Positions 1 through 7,245 of a DNA stretch of 10,269 nt are shown here, piece after piece. The position numbers were made by a program, and so were the translations under genes. Origin of the DNA: Oscillospiraceae bacterium. GTDB lineage: Bacteria; Bacillota; Clostridia; Oscillospirales; Ruminococcaceae. The stretch is from assembly GCA_014796735.1 (NCBI GenBank), contig JAAVIG010000228.1:1-10269 (forward strand). Reading direction: 5' to 3'. Under the pieces are notes generated by a model. The model saw only the letters and a list, made by a program, of their open reading frames with translations, searched no databases and was not told where the DNA came from. The stretch's first letter is position 1, and the number at the start of each line of letters is the position of its first letter.

Positions 1-1071
1 ATTGTCCCACACTATACAGGGAATATTCAACGCTTTGGCTTTAGAATAGTAATAAGAAGCCCATTCTACTCTCGCTTCTGAGTTGCCTTTATCCGAAATA
101 CCGCATTCTCCCATTACCACCGGTATTCCCTTGCTTACGAATCTGTCGTCTATCATTTTGAAAAAATTGTCTATTGCATTCTTGGCATACGAATCGAACT
201 CCGTTCTGTCTCCGCCCAAGCAAAGCTCATAGGGAGTATATCCGTGAGTGGAAAGCAGCAGACGCCCGTTATTTTCTTTTACCGGGTCGGCAGGAAATTC
301 AAATCCGTATTGATAAAAATCGGGGCTGGCCGCATAACCGGGAACCATGATATAACGGCTGGCATTGTTTCCGCCCGTTTCTCGGATAGTATTTACAATT
401 TCCTGATTGAAGGAGTTTATTGTTTTTATCGCGTCAAGGCCTTTTTCATTATTTCCGTTGAACCACCATTCTTCATTGGTTCCTGCCAGGCGCGGTTCGT
501 TGAGCGTCTCAAATATGAGTCTTTCGCCGTAGCTTTTAAATTCATTGCTGATCTGTTTCCATATTGAAGTAAGATATTTGATCGATTCGTCTTTTCTTTC
601 ACTGTTGGGATAAAATCCTCCTTCCTCGGCAAAGGAATCATTTACTCCCATATTGTCATGATGTATATTGATAATTACATACATACCCTCATTGTAGGCA
701 TGATCAACAGTATCTTTTACTTTTTTCATCCACGACGGGTCAATTTTATAATTATCATTGACATCGGCATGGTCATGCCACGACACCGGAATTCTTATGG
801 TTTGAAACCCTGCAGCATGTACTGCCTCGATCAGCTCTTTGGTAGGCGTGGGATTTCCCCAGCCGGTTTCATTCGGCTGCCAGCCTCGTGTGTAGTCGCC
901 GGCAGAATCAAAGGTGTTTCCTAAATTCCAACCTGTACCCATGCTTTTCAAAAACTTCGCGGTTTCGGATGCGACTTCGTCAGCCGAAACAAACATTGAA
1001 GAAGCCGAAAGCATACATACGGCCGCAGCGGCGGATATGCTCAATATGCGCTTTAGTAGTTTATATTTCAT
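1..1071 (-). CDS. Secreted GH5 endoglucanase (GH5_4-like), C-terminus off window
   Basis: Glycoside hydrolase family 5 enzyme, expected to cut beta-1,4-glucans (cellulose, xyloglucan or mixed-linkage glucan) outside the cell by a retaining mechanism. 357 codons are present and open to the window edge. Residues 1-30 are a signal peptide (MKYKLLKRIL start, alanine-rich core, cleavage after FVSA). The catalytic barrel follows: TGWNLGNTFD at 46-55, RIPVSW at 93-98, IHHD at 136-139, FETLNEP at 187-193 with acid/base Glu192, STHGYTPY at 274-281 (His276, Tyr278), VMGECG at 319-324 with nucleophile Glu322, and the strand-8 Trp355 close to the edge. The catalytic domain is therefore almost complete; any carbohydrate-binding module or dockerin would lie outside. 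The ATG at 1071 is preceded by an AAAAAAGG ribosome site at 1081-1088, inside the 19-nt gap to the EAL gene stop. Subfamily GH5_4 is my reading of the WGNP, EWWF and VPGYAASP motifs; substrate is not decided by sequence. Confidence 0.95.
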   Translation of the reverse strand, partial: MKYKLLKRILSISAAAAVCMLSASSMFVSADEVASETAKFLKSMGTGWNLGNTFDSAGDYTRGWQPNETGWGNPTPTKELIEAVHAAGFQTIRIPVSWHDHADVNDNYKIDPSWMKKVKDTVDHAYNEGMYVIINIHHDNMGVNDSFAEEGGFYPNSERKDESIKYLTSIWKQISNEFKSYGERLIFETLNEPRLAGTNEEWWFNGNNEKGLDAIKTINSFNQEIVNTIRETGGNNASRYIMVPGYAASPDFYQYGFEFPADPVKENNGRLLLSTHGYTPYELCLGGDRTEFDSYAKNAIDNFFKMIDDRFVSKGIPVVMGECGISDKGNSEARVEWASYYYSKAKALNIPCIVWDN

Positions 1072-1090
1072 AAATATATTCCTTTTTTGT

Positions 1091-3694
1091 TTAAGCGTTG
1101 ATATTGATTTTTTCATCGATTTTGATACACTTCAGCTGTCCCGTACGGCTTCCGTAAGCAAAGCCGTCGCCCGTCTGAAATTCAAAATCAAGACATGTTT
1201 CCTCCAAAAAGACGTCCCCGCTGCCATACATATCGCCGACGCCCGAGACGGAAGCGCATTCGCAGTAAAGAGACAAAGACGAATTAAGCACGCGGCAGTT
1301 TATGTTTCCGTTTCGAGTGCCTATGCCGTTTACCGTACGCCCCTTAAGAACGTTCTCAACGGTGCCGTCGGAAATGATGATCTTTCCCGTGCCCTCGGAT
1401 ATTGTTCCTACTCCTGCGATGTTGATACCGCTCAGCTCCTCCGTCAGCCTGAAATTCTTCATTTGCATATCCGTTTTGTTCTTAAACGAACCTATACCCA
1501 CTATGTCGGGAGCGGTAATTTTAATATTGCAGCAGCAGTTTTCTATGTCTACAATACTGTTGCCATCGGTAATTCCGATTCCGAGACAGTATTTTCCGCT
1601 GCATACAACCGAAATTTCTCCGCTCGTGATTACTATAACATTAGAAGATTCGTTTTTACCTCCGCCGATACCGATCGCAGTATCGCCGTTGGCTTCCACG
1701 AAAAGCTTCCCGATCAATTCTATAAAAATATTTCCCGGATTGTTGTTTATATTCGTACCTATCGCGTAGCAGTCATTCATATTGGAAATTATTTTCAGAT
1801 CGCCGCCGCCCGCTATGTGAAGATCGGATGTCCGGGGTACATATATTCCTCTGCCCTCTAAAATGTTTTTGCCGTTTACCGTCAGGCAGACCTCGCAATT
1901 ATCCCCTATATCGATAATGGGAGGCTCCTTTGAGGTTTTTAAATACGCGTTGTCAAGGGTAAGCGCGGTTTTTGTTCCGTTCTTTACCAGCACGGTGATC
2001 TCAAGGCTTACATCGGCACTGCCCCTGAGCGTAACATTTTCCTTGTCTATCATCACCGAGCTGTATCCGTCCGTTGCTATGCGGCACAGATCGACTTCTT
2101 CTCCCTCTTCCGGAGTGTAGGTCATGACAATGCTTCCGAAATTTTCAAGGTTAATATCCGTGATCTCCTTGCAGATATTTTCGGCGGTATTTAAAAGCAT
2201 TACGGGCTTGGGCTTGGAAACATAATAGCCTTGAATAAGGTCGCAGCCCAATTGTATTACGGTTTTCAGCTCGTCATAGGTCTCAACGCCCTCTGCAAGT
2301 GCCTGATAACCGTTTTCATGAATAAATTCCACAATTCCCGCAACGAGCTTGCGTACCTTCGGCTTGGAATTTATTCCGTCGATAAGCATACGGTCTATCT
2401 TTACGTAATCGGGATTGTATCTGATAAGGTTTGAGGTGTTTGAATAGCCCGTTCCGTAGTCGTCGATAGCAAGCTTTATATTTCTTCGTTCCATTCGGGC
2501 GCGTATGGTATTTATGCTTTGATCGTCTATCTCGGTCTGCTCCGTGAACTCGATGACCATTTTTTCCATAAGCTCGCCATACTCGCCTTCAAGAAGGTTC
2601 CAATCGTTATCGGTGAGCATATGGGCGGTGATCGAATTGACAAACAGCTTTCGGTCCTTAAGCATATCCTGATTTTTTCCGATTATTGAAAGGGCGTTTT
2701 TCATGGTAGCCTTTTCAATATCGTAAAGCCGCCTTGCTTTTTCCGCGCAGTCCAATATTTCAAGAGGATTCATGTTTATACTGCTGTCGCTTCTCATAAG
2801 CATTTCATACGCGATTATCTCTCCGTCTCTCGCGCTGACAATCGGCTGGAAATGATACATAAACAAATTATCGTTTATAAGCCGCATGAAACGGCTCATT
2901 TTTTCATATTCGCCCTTGCCGCTCTCGTATTTCTCGTCCGAATAGCTTACAATGCTTTCCGCACCCTTAAGCTCCGCTTCAAAAAGCGCGAATTCCGCCG
3001 TACTCATTTTTTGCACCGTAGAGGCTTCGTGTGCGCATATGCCGGCAGAAAAGCCTATGTATCGGCGCGCGGTCATATCGTTGCCTTCGTTTTTTGCCAA
3101 AGAGTGTGCTTTAACGGCTTTTTGAATTTCCGAAAGGTACTTTACGGGGTCGGAACAAAAGTCGGGTATGTAAAGCCAAAAACAGTTTGGTGAATGAGCC
3201 GACAGCAGCGTGTTGTCCGGTGTTGTTCTGATAATTTCGGTAAGAGCCTCGAACATTTGATATTCAGACAGCAAATTGACACCCGACATTTCAAGCTTTA
3301 TCAGTGCCAACAGCGAGGAGGTCTTGTTTTTGGTGATTTCTATTATCAGCCGCGAAACGTCGCACAGGGGAAGTATCGAGCTTTTTTTCAATTCGGAAAA
3401 GGATACCTGCCGCTTAAGGATACCCGCGGTGTATTGATCGTTGTATTCGAGTATTTGCGTCATAAGCTTCGCACCGCCTTCAAGGCGCATAGGAAGCTTG
3501 CTTAAAAAGCTGAGCATGCGGTTGTATTCTGGGGATTTGTCTATGTTTGCCAAGGCTTTGGCGTTTTCGTCCATTACTACCTCGCCTGTTTCATGGAAAA
3601 TAATAAAACCTCCGATTTCGGGACATACCTCCGCAATTTTTTTCCATGCCACTCCGAATACTTCTTTCCATTTTAAGCTGTCTGTACCAAACAT
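1091..3694 (-). CDS. EAL c-di-GMP phosphodiesterase with C-terminal G-[IV]-G repeat solenoid
   Basis: 867-residue protein with no signal peptide or membrane segment, so probably cytoplasmic. The N-terminal half contains a GGDEF-like fold (roughly 125-250) with no GGDEF motif; SPNCFW at 168-173 stands in its place, so no diguanylate cyclase activity is expected. The EAL domain (about 270-500) keeps the catalytic set: YEMLMR (Glu297), LFVN (Asn353), VIEFTE (Glu382), DDYGTGYS (Asp411, Asp412), YVKID (Lys432), AEGVET (Glu468), QGYYVSKP (Gln488). It should hydrolyse c-di-GMP to pGpG. From about 610 to 850 the chain becomes a solenoid: G-[IV]-G-type turns recur every 28-30 residues, about nine copies, resembling the AGIGGG…GG-I-x-I-x-GG repeats of Firmicute surface proteins. 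The start is the ATG at 3694, with GAGAGGG 6-8 nt upstream. An in-frame TTG at 3757 would add 21 residues, but it is the first three bases of the -35 box, so it cannot lie on this transcript. The gene ends 19 nt before the cellulase and probably shares its mRNA. Confidence 0.9.
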   Translation of the reverse strand: MFGTDSLKWKEVFGVAWKKIAEVCPEIGGFIIFHETGEVVMDENAKALANIDKSPEYNRMLSFLSKLPMRLEGGAKLMTQILEYNDQYTAGILKRQVSFSELKKSSILPLCDVSRLIIEITKNKTSSLLALIKLEMSGVNLLSEYQMFEALTEIIRTTPDNTLLSAHSPNCFWLYIPDFCSDPVKYLSEIQKAVKAHSLAKNEGNDMTARRYIGFSAGICAHEASTVQKMSTAEFALFEAELKGAESIVSYSDEKYESGKGEYEKMSRFMRLINDNLFMYHFQPIVSARDGEIIAYEMLMRSDSSINMNPLEILDCAEKARRLYDIEKATMKNALSIIGKNQDMLKDRKLFVNSITAHMLTDNDWNLLEGEYGELMEKMVIEFTEQTEIDDQSINTIRARMERRNIKLAIDDYGTGYSNTSNLIRYNPDYVKIDRMLIDGINSKPKVRKLVAGIVEFIHENGYQALAEGVETYDELKTVIQLGCDLIQGYYVSKPKPVMLLNTAENICKEITDINLENFGSIVMTYTPEEGEEVDLCRIATDGYSSVMIDKENVTLRGSADVSLEITVLVKNGTKTALTLDNAYLKTSKEPPIIDIGDNCEVCLTVNGKNILEGRGIYVPRTSDLHIAGGGDLKIISNMNDCYAIGTNINNNPGNIFIELIGKLFVEANGDTAIGIGGGKNESSNVIVITSGEISVVCSGKYCLGIGITDGNSIVDIENCCCNIKITAPDIVGIGSFKNKTDMQMKNFRLTEELSGINIAGVGTISEGTGKIIISDGTVENVLKGRTVNGIGTRNGNINCRVLNSSLSLYCECASVSGVGDMYGSGDVFLEETCLDFEFQTGDGFAYGSRTGQLKCIKIDEKININA

Positions 3695-3728
3695 AGGTTT
3701 CCCTCTCTTTTTTGATTCGTTAATATAT

Positions 3729-3757
3729 AGTATACAATATTTTACAAAATTGGTCAA
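3729..3757 (-). promoter_or_regulatory. Sigma-A promoter of the EAL-cellulase unit
   Basis: Read on the minus strand: TTGACC (3757-3752), exactly 17 bp, then TATACT (3734-3729). This is close to the consensus TTGACA-17-TATAAT, with AT-rich sequence around it. The expected start of transcription is near 3722, giving a leader of about 28 nt that ends in the AGAGAGGG ribosome site before the ATG at 3694. No c-di-GMP riboswitch would fit in that leader. Confidence 0.8.
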
Positions 3758-3866
3758 GAGATGTAAATTTTTTCAGTAGTGTTGCACAATTCGGAGAGCG
3801 GATTTTAAGTTGACTCATACCAAGCAGCGTAATAAGAAAACAGAGCAGTATTGTTATCTCCAACGG

Positions 3867-3897
3867 CGGACAGGGCATTTGTTATGAAAGCCCTCCG
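3867..3897 (-). terminator. Possible weak hairpin after the serpin-HdeD operon
   Basis: On the minus strand CGGAGGGC can pair with GCCC-TG-TCCG: eight base pairs with a two-base bulge and a 13-nt loop, beginning 10 nt after the HdeD-like gene stop. No run of T follows, so it is not a textbook intrinsic terminator. It may slow polymerase, protect the mRNA end, or mean nothing. The rest of 3758-3906 holds no gene that I can support. Confidence 0.3.
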
Positions 3898-3906
3898 ATA
3901 AAAATT

Positions 3907-4533
3907 TTATTCAGCTTCTTTCCCTCCTGTTTGTCCTTTTGTTATGTCTTCCACAATTGCTTCCGTTTCTATTATGTTGGGTCTCTGATCGTTTACGGTC
4001 TTTACGGCCGTAAGTACCGTAATTAAGTTTAATATTCCCTCGGATAAAAGAGACATACCGAGGATTACCGTTAATATTGCCGCACTTTCGGCAGGCCTGA
4101 AAACAAGCATCGTTCCGTGAATACAGGTAAGTATGGCAAAAATCATTATCAGCCACCAACGGGGGAGCCCGAAGCGTTTTGAGTCGATTGCCGTTTGTAT
4201 TTTGAACAAACCGTCGATAAGCACCGAGATTCCGAGAGCGATACAAAGAAGATTCATCATGCCGTCGGGTCTGATTATTATGATAACGCCGAGGGCAAGA
4301 AGAAGTATTCCCAATGCCAGATCGAACTGAAACGCTAAACGGAACGCGTCCCTTGAAAAATAGCCAACGATCTTTACCGCGCCGAACACTATAAGGAAAA
4401 TGCCGCAGAGGGTGCCGATAACTGCGGCGGAAAACGCAGGGTGTATTATAAATATCAAACCGATAATGCAAAAGGCGGCGGAGATGATCAGATATATTGT
4501 TTTTGTCGCTTTAAACGGAGTGGTAGGTTTCAT
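3907..4533 (-). CDS. HdeD/DUF308 family six-helix membrane protein
   Basis: 208-residue integral membrane protein of the HdeD-like (DUF308) family. In E. coli HdeD is linked to acid resistance at high cell density; the molecular activity is unknown. Six hydrophobic helices are visible at about 11-30, 35-58, 66-88, 91-112, 125-146 and 149-172, with a polar acidic tail (173-208) probably in the cytoplasm. The protein is an internal triplicate: HPAFSA at 31, RPDGMM at 88 and RPAESA at 146 each open a helix of pattern LGxxLxxxGxxxI, spaced 57-58 residues, as expected for this family. The ATG at 4533 has GAAAGG 7 nt upstream. It begins 24 nt after the stop of the preceding serpin, with no terminator between, so it is likely the third gene of the serpin operon. 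A stress or envelope role fits both family and context, but this is inference. Confidence 0.88.
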   Translation of the reverse strand: MKPTTPFKATKTIYLIISAAFCIIGLIFIIHPAFSAAVIGTLCGIFLIVFGAVKIVGYFSRDAFRLAFQFDLALGILLLALGVIIIIRPDGMMNLLCIALGISVLIDGLFKIQTAIDSKRFGLPRWWLIMIFAILTCIHGTMLVFRPAESAAILTVILGMSLLSEGILNLITVLTAVKTVNDQRPNIIETEAIVEDITKGQTGGKEAE

Positions 4534-4557
4534 TTTTTGTCCTTTCGTTTTTGTTTT

Positions 4558-5850
4558 TTATAAACTTCTTAATACTCCCATAAAAATCGGAAGATAATTT
4601 TCGTTATCCACTATCATATAAACAAAGGGTCTGTCCAGATAAACCTGCGTTTTGACTTTGGGAACGGAAATTACGGCGTTTTCCGCTGCAATTACTGTTG
4701 CCGCTCCCGCCTTTGTGCCTTTTTCATCAACCTTGATAAAGGTCTTCTGAATAACGCTTCCTATATATAAGTTTCCGTTTTTCATTTTTCCCATTTCGGA
4801 AAAATCGGCTTTGTCACCGTCAAAGGCGGAGGTCATGCCCATTTCCTTTAAAATGCCGTCTAAGCGTATATCGTAATCGTATTCGAATTTCGGCGTTTTT
4901 GTATCCACAAAGCCCAATGTGTATTTGGTGAGCAGCTTTTGAAGTCCCTCGGCGGTAAGGGAATTTACATATTCCTCCAAGGTTATATTTTTATCGGGGA
5001 GTATAGCCGCAAAGCTGTATTTCCCCCCTTTATACGGTTTCATAAAGCCCACCGCCTTACCGTCGCTGAGGTAGACTCTTTCCTCCGAGCGCATCATTTC
5101 GGCCTTCTGCCTGCTGCCGTCCGAAGCGGTGAAAATGCCGTCGGAAATGTCGTCTGTGGAATATGGCCTGTTCCATTCCGCGTCAAAGGCAAGGGCGTTT
5201 ATCAGATACATGACGGCGTCTGCGTCTATGGTGTTTATCACCTTTTTGATCATTCCGCCGGTGTTGTCCTTTACCCAATCGTTAATATCCTTAACGGTTT
5301 CCGCGTTAAAGGGAGCCTTGTGTATCTGCGCGTCGTAGTAATCGTGATTGGTTTTTATAAAGCTCAGATTAACGACCAAGTCCTTTACGTTTTTTATCCA
5401 TATGGAATCCGCCATATGAAGCCTGCACTTCTCGCCCGACCAAAGACCGTTCAGGTATTCGGAAAGCTGCCGGTTAAGCTCCTCTATGCTCAGTTCCCCG
5501 CCCAATACCTTTTCCATTTCGGAAAGGGTCTCCTTATCCGCGCCGTTTGCCGCCATTGTCAGGGCAGGAACGGCGGACAGGGGGGAGACCAGCATATTTT
5601 CGCCTTTGCCGGCGGCAAAGCTTTTTTTGAACATATTAAGAGAAAATTCAAGCTGCGAGGAAACAAAGCTTTCCTTTATCTTTTCGTCCGTTTCCTTTTT
5701 GGAAGATGTGCTTATGCTTTTATTCACCGTGCCCGCCTCCTTAGCCGCGCTTGTTTTAACTGCGTTCTCCGCGCTTACTCCCATACCGCCTGTGCAGGAT
5801 AAAGCGATCAGAGCGGAAAGAGCGATCGCCGATTTTTTTTTCTTTTTCAC
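4558..5850 (-). CDS. Secreted serpin (serine protease inhibitor) A
   Basis: Serpin-family suicide inhibitor, 430 residues, the normal size for the family. N-terminal export signal: KKKKKSAIAL, a hydrophobic stretch, and VSA|EN for signal peptidase I near residue 27; Cys19 in IALSC is a weak lipobox alternative. Serpin landmarks: NALAFDAEW (218-226), the reactive-loop hinge EKGTKAGAAT (376-385) and the family signature VYLDRPFVYMI (403-413). The small-residue hinge with P15 Gly, P14 Thr and P8 Thr is typical of inhibitory serpins. The exposed loop after it reads VIAAENAVISVPKVKTQVY. If P1 is counted in the usual way it is Ala (AENA|V), suggesting elastase- or subtilisin-like targets, but the loop is about five residues longer than in alpha-1-antitrypsin, so P1 is uncertain. 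Start choice: a TTG at 5859 has AAGGAG only 1 nt upstream; the GTG at 5850 sits 10 nt from it and is preferred. No dockerin is present. It lies 62 nt after serpin B and 24 nt before the HdeD-like gene. Confidence 0.92.
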   Translation of the reverse strand: MKKKKKSAIALSALIALSCTGGMGVSAENAVKTSAAKEAGTVNKSISTSSKKETDEKIKESFVSSQLEFSLNMFKKSFAAGKGENMLVSPLSAVPALTMAANGADKETLSEMEKVLGGELSIEELNRQLSEYLNGLWSGEKCRLHMADSIWIKNVKDLVVNLSFIKTNHDYYDAQIHKAPFNAETVKDINDWVKDNTGGMIKKVINTIDADAVMYLINALAFDAEWNRPYSTDDISDGIFTASDGSRQKAEMMRSEERVYLSDGKAVGFMKPYKGGKYSFAAILPDKNITLEEYVNSLTAEGLQKLLTKYTLGFVDTKTPKFEYDYDIRLDGILKEMGMTSAFDGDKADFSEMGKMKNGNLYIGSVIQKTFIKVDEKGTKAGAATVIAAENAVISVPKVKTQVYLDRPFVYMIVDNENYLPIFMGVLRSL

Positions 5851-5912
5851 TTTACGCAAGCTCCTTTCCCGTTTATATCCGTATTGTCGCTCGGGGACAA
5901 ATTCGGTTATCT

Positions 5913-7166
5913 TTAATTTATGTCCGTTAACGCTCCCATAAAAATCGGAAGGTAATTTTCATTATCCACTATCATATAAACAAAGGGTCTGTCAAGTATC
6001 ACTCTTTTTTCGGGGGGACCCGCCGAGGTGCAGCCCAGATTCATATGAAACGAGGTCACCGCTCCCGCCTTTGTGCCCTTTTCGTTTACCTCTATAAAGT
6101 TTTTTTGCAAAACGTCGTTTATATAAAGATTGTAATTCGGCACGTTTATCTCAGCCATTTTTGAAAAATCGGCTGTGAATCGGTCAAAGGCGTCGGTCAC
6201 GCCAAATGACTTTAAGGTATCTGAAAGGGAAAAATCGCACTCGTACTTGAATTTAGGCACGGCGGCAGTGACCTCACAGTACCGGAAATCCTTTAACAGC
6301 TCTTGCAGACTTTCCGCCGAAAGTAAATCCAAGTACTCCGAAATCGTTGTTCCTTCGTTTGGGAGCAGGGCGGCAAAGCTGTATTTCCCGCCTTTGTACC
6401 TCTTCATAAAGCCGATCGCGTTTTCGTCCTCCAGATAAACGCTTTCCTCCGAATACATCATCTCGGCTTCGCGCTTTTCTCCGTTTTCCGCAGTAAAGCT
6501 TCCCTCTTTGATATTGCTTTTTTCATAGATTTTCGCCCATTCCGCGTCAAAGGCAAGGGCGTTTATAAGATACATGACCGCCTCGGGGTCTATTTTGTCT
6601 ACCGCTTTTTTAATCATGCCGCCGGTGTTTTTGTTTGCCCAATTGTTAATATCTGCCGCCGTGGAGGCGTCAAAGTCGGCTTTGTATATTTCCGAGCTGA
6701 AGTAATTGACGTCGGTTTGTAAAAATTCGTTCCTGAAAGTTATTTTTTCCTCGTCCTTGAACCAGATTGAATTTGCGGAATGAAGCTTGAAGCCCTCGCC
6801 CGAGGAAAGAGAGCTGCGGTAGGTGTATAAGTACTCGTTAAGCTCCGACAGGGGCAGACCGCCCATTATGCTTTCTATTTGTTCCAGCGTTTCTCCCTCT
6901 GCGCCGTTTGCGGTCAATGCAAGGGCGCAGGTCAGGGATAAGGGGGAAATAAGCAGATTGCCGCTGTTTTGTTTATATTCCTCCTTAAACAGCCTTAAGG
7001 AAAATTCAAGCTGCGAGGAGATAAAAGCGTCGTCCGCCGCCTTTCCCCGCATCTGCTCGGGGGTGAAATCCTTTGTCATGTCAACGGAAGATATTTGATT
7101 GCAGGCGGTGAAATTCAAAGCGGTAATTGCCGTCAAAAACAAAGCTGCGAATTTTTTATTTTTCAT
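5913..7166 (-). CDS. Lipoprotein serpin (serine protease inhibitor) B
   Basis: 417-residue serpin, first gene of the operon. MKNKKFAALFLTAITALNFT leads to AC-N with Cys22, read as a lipoprotein signal, so this inhibitor is probably anchored on the outer face of the cell membrane while its neighbour is released. Serpin landmarks: NALAFDAEW (202-210), hinge EKGTKAGAVT (362-371) and the signature VILDRPFVYMI (389-399). P9 is Val rather than Ala, a small departure from the inhibitory hinge consensus; inhibition is still plausible. The exposed loop SFHMNLGCTSAGPPEKRVI has the same length as that of serpin A but almost no residue in common, although both sides are nearly identical, so the two should bait different proteases. 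By simple counting P1 is Gly378 with Cys379 at P1', but this register is uncertain. The ATG at 7166 follows a perfect AAGGAGGT about 10 nt upstream. Confidence 0.92.
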   Translation of the reverse strand: MKNKKFAALFLTAITALNFTACNQISSVDMTKDFTPEQMRGKAADDAFISSQLEFSLRLFKEEYKQNSGNLLISPLSLTCALALTANGAEGETLEQIESIMGGLPLSELNEYLYTYRSSLSSGEGFKLHSANSIWFKDEEKITFRNEFLQTDVNYFSSEIYKADFDASTAADINNWANKNTGGMIKKAVDKIDPEAVMYLINALAFDAEWAKIYEKSNIKEGSFTAENGEKREAEMMYSEESVYLEDENAIGFMKRYKGGKYSFAALLPNEGTTISEYLDLLSAESLQELLKDFRYCEVTAAVPKFKYECDFSLSDTLKSFGVTDAFDRFTADFSKMAEINVPNYNLYINDVLQKNFIEVNEKGTKAGAVTSFHMNLGCTSAGPPEKRVILDRPFVYMIVDNENYLPIFMGALTDIN

Positions 7167-7176
7167 AAATGCTGTT

Positions 7177-7186
7177 ACCTCCTTTT
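7177..7186 (-). promoter_or_regulatory. Full-consensus ribosome binding site of serpin B
   Basis: Minus strand AAAAGGAGGT, complementary to the 16S rRNA tail over its full core, with 10 nt to the ATG at 7166. It is the strongest ribosome site in the window and suggests high translation of the first serpin. Confidence 0.8.
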
Positions 7187-7196
7187 GCGGTGTAGC

Positions 7197-7214
7197 GGTA
7201 TCGTTAACGATACC
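7197..7214. promoter_or_regulatory. 18-bp perfect palindrome over the serpin transcription start (operator)
   Basis: GGTATCGTTAACGATACC is a perfect inverted repeat. Its right end lies 2 bp from the -10 box and its centre coincides with the expected start of transcription (about 7210). A dimeric repressor bound here would block polymerase. In RNA the same sequence would form a short hairpin at the 5' end. No adjacent regulator gene is present to name the protein. Confidence 0.6.
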
Positions 7215-7216
7215 TT

Positions 7217-7245
7217 AGTATATCATGTATTCTTGCCGAATACAA
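7217..7245 (-). promoter_or_regulatory. Sigma-A promoter of the serpin-serpin-HdeD operon
   Basis: On the minus strand TTGTAT (7245-7240), 17 bp, TATACT (7222-7217). The -10 box is strong and the -35 box weak (4 of 6 matches), the usual arrangement for a promoter that needs an activator. The expected transcript begins near 7210 and has a leader of about 44 nt. Confidence 0.75.

Noticed and set aside
914..1861. Plus-strand open frame of 315 codons
   Set aside because: It lies opposite the GH5 signal peptide region and the EAL solenoid, has no ribosome site and gives a low-complexity, non-family protein; a shadow of the minus-strand genes.
3695..3728. c-di-GMP riboswitch in front of the EAL gene
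   Set aside because: The leader is only about 28 nt and lacks the conserved GEMM core.
3809..3837. Plus-strand TTGACT followed by TAAGAA as a promoter
   Set aside because: Weak -10 box and no plus-strand gene downstream.
3911..4471. Second minus-strand frame inside the HdeD-like gene
   Set aside because: Arg/Ser-rich out-of-frame reading of a clear membrane protein gene.
4939..5802. Plus-strand open frame of 287 codons
   Set aside because: Fully antisense to serpin A, with no recognisable domain or ribosome site.
5857..5859. TTG start for serpin A
   Set aside because: The ribosome site AAGGAG ends 1 nt before it, too close; the GTG at 5850 has normal spacing.
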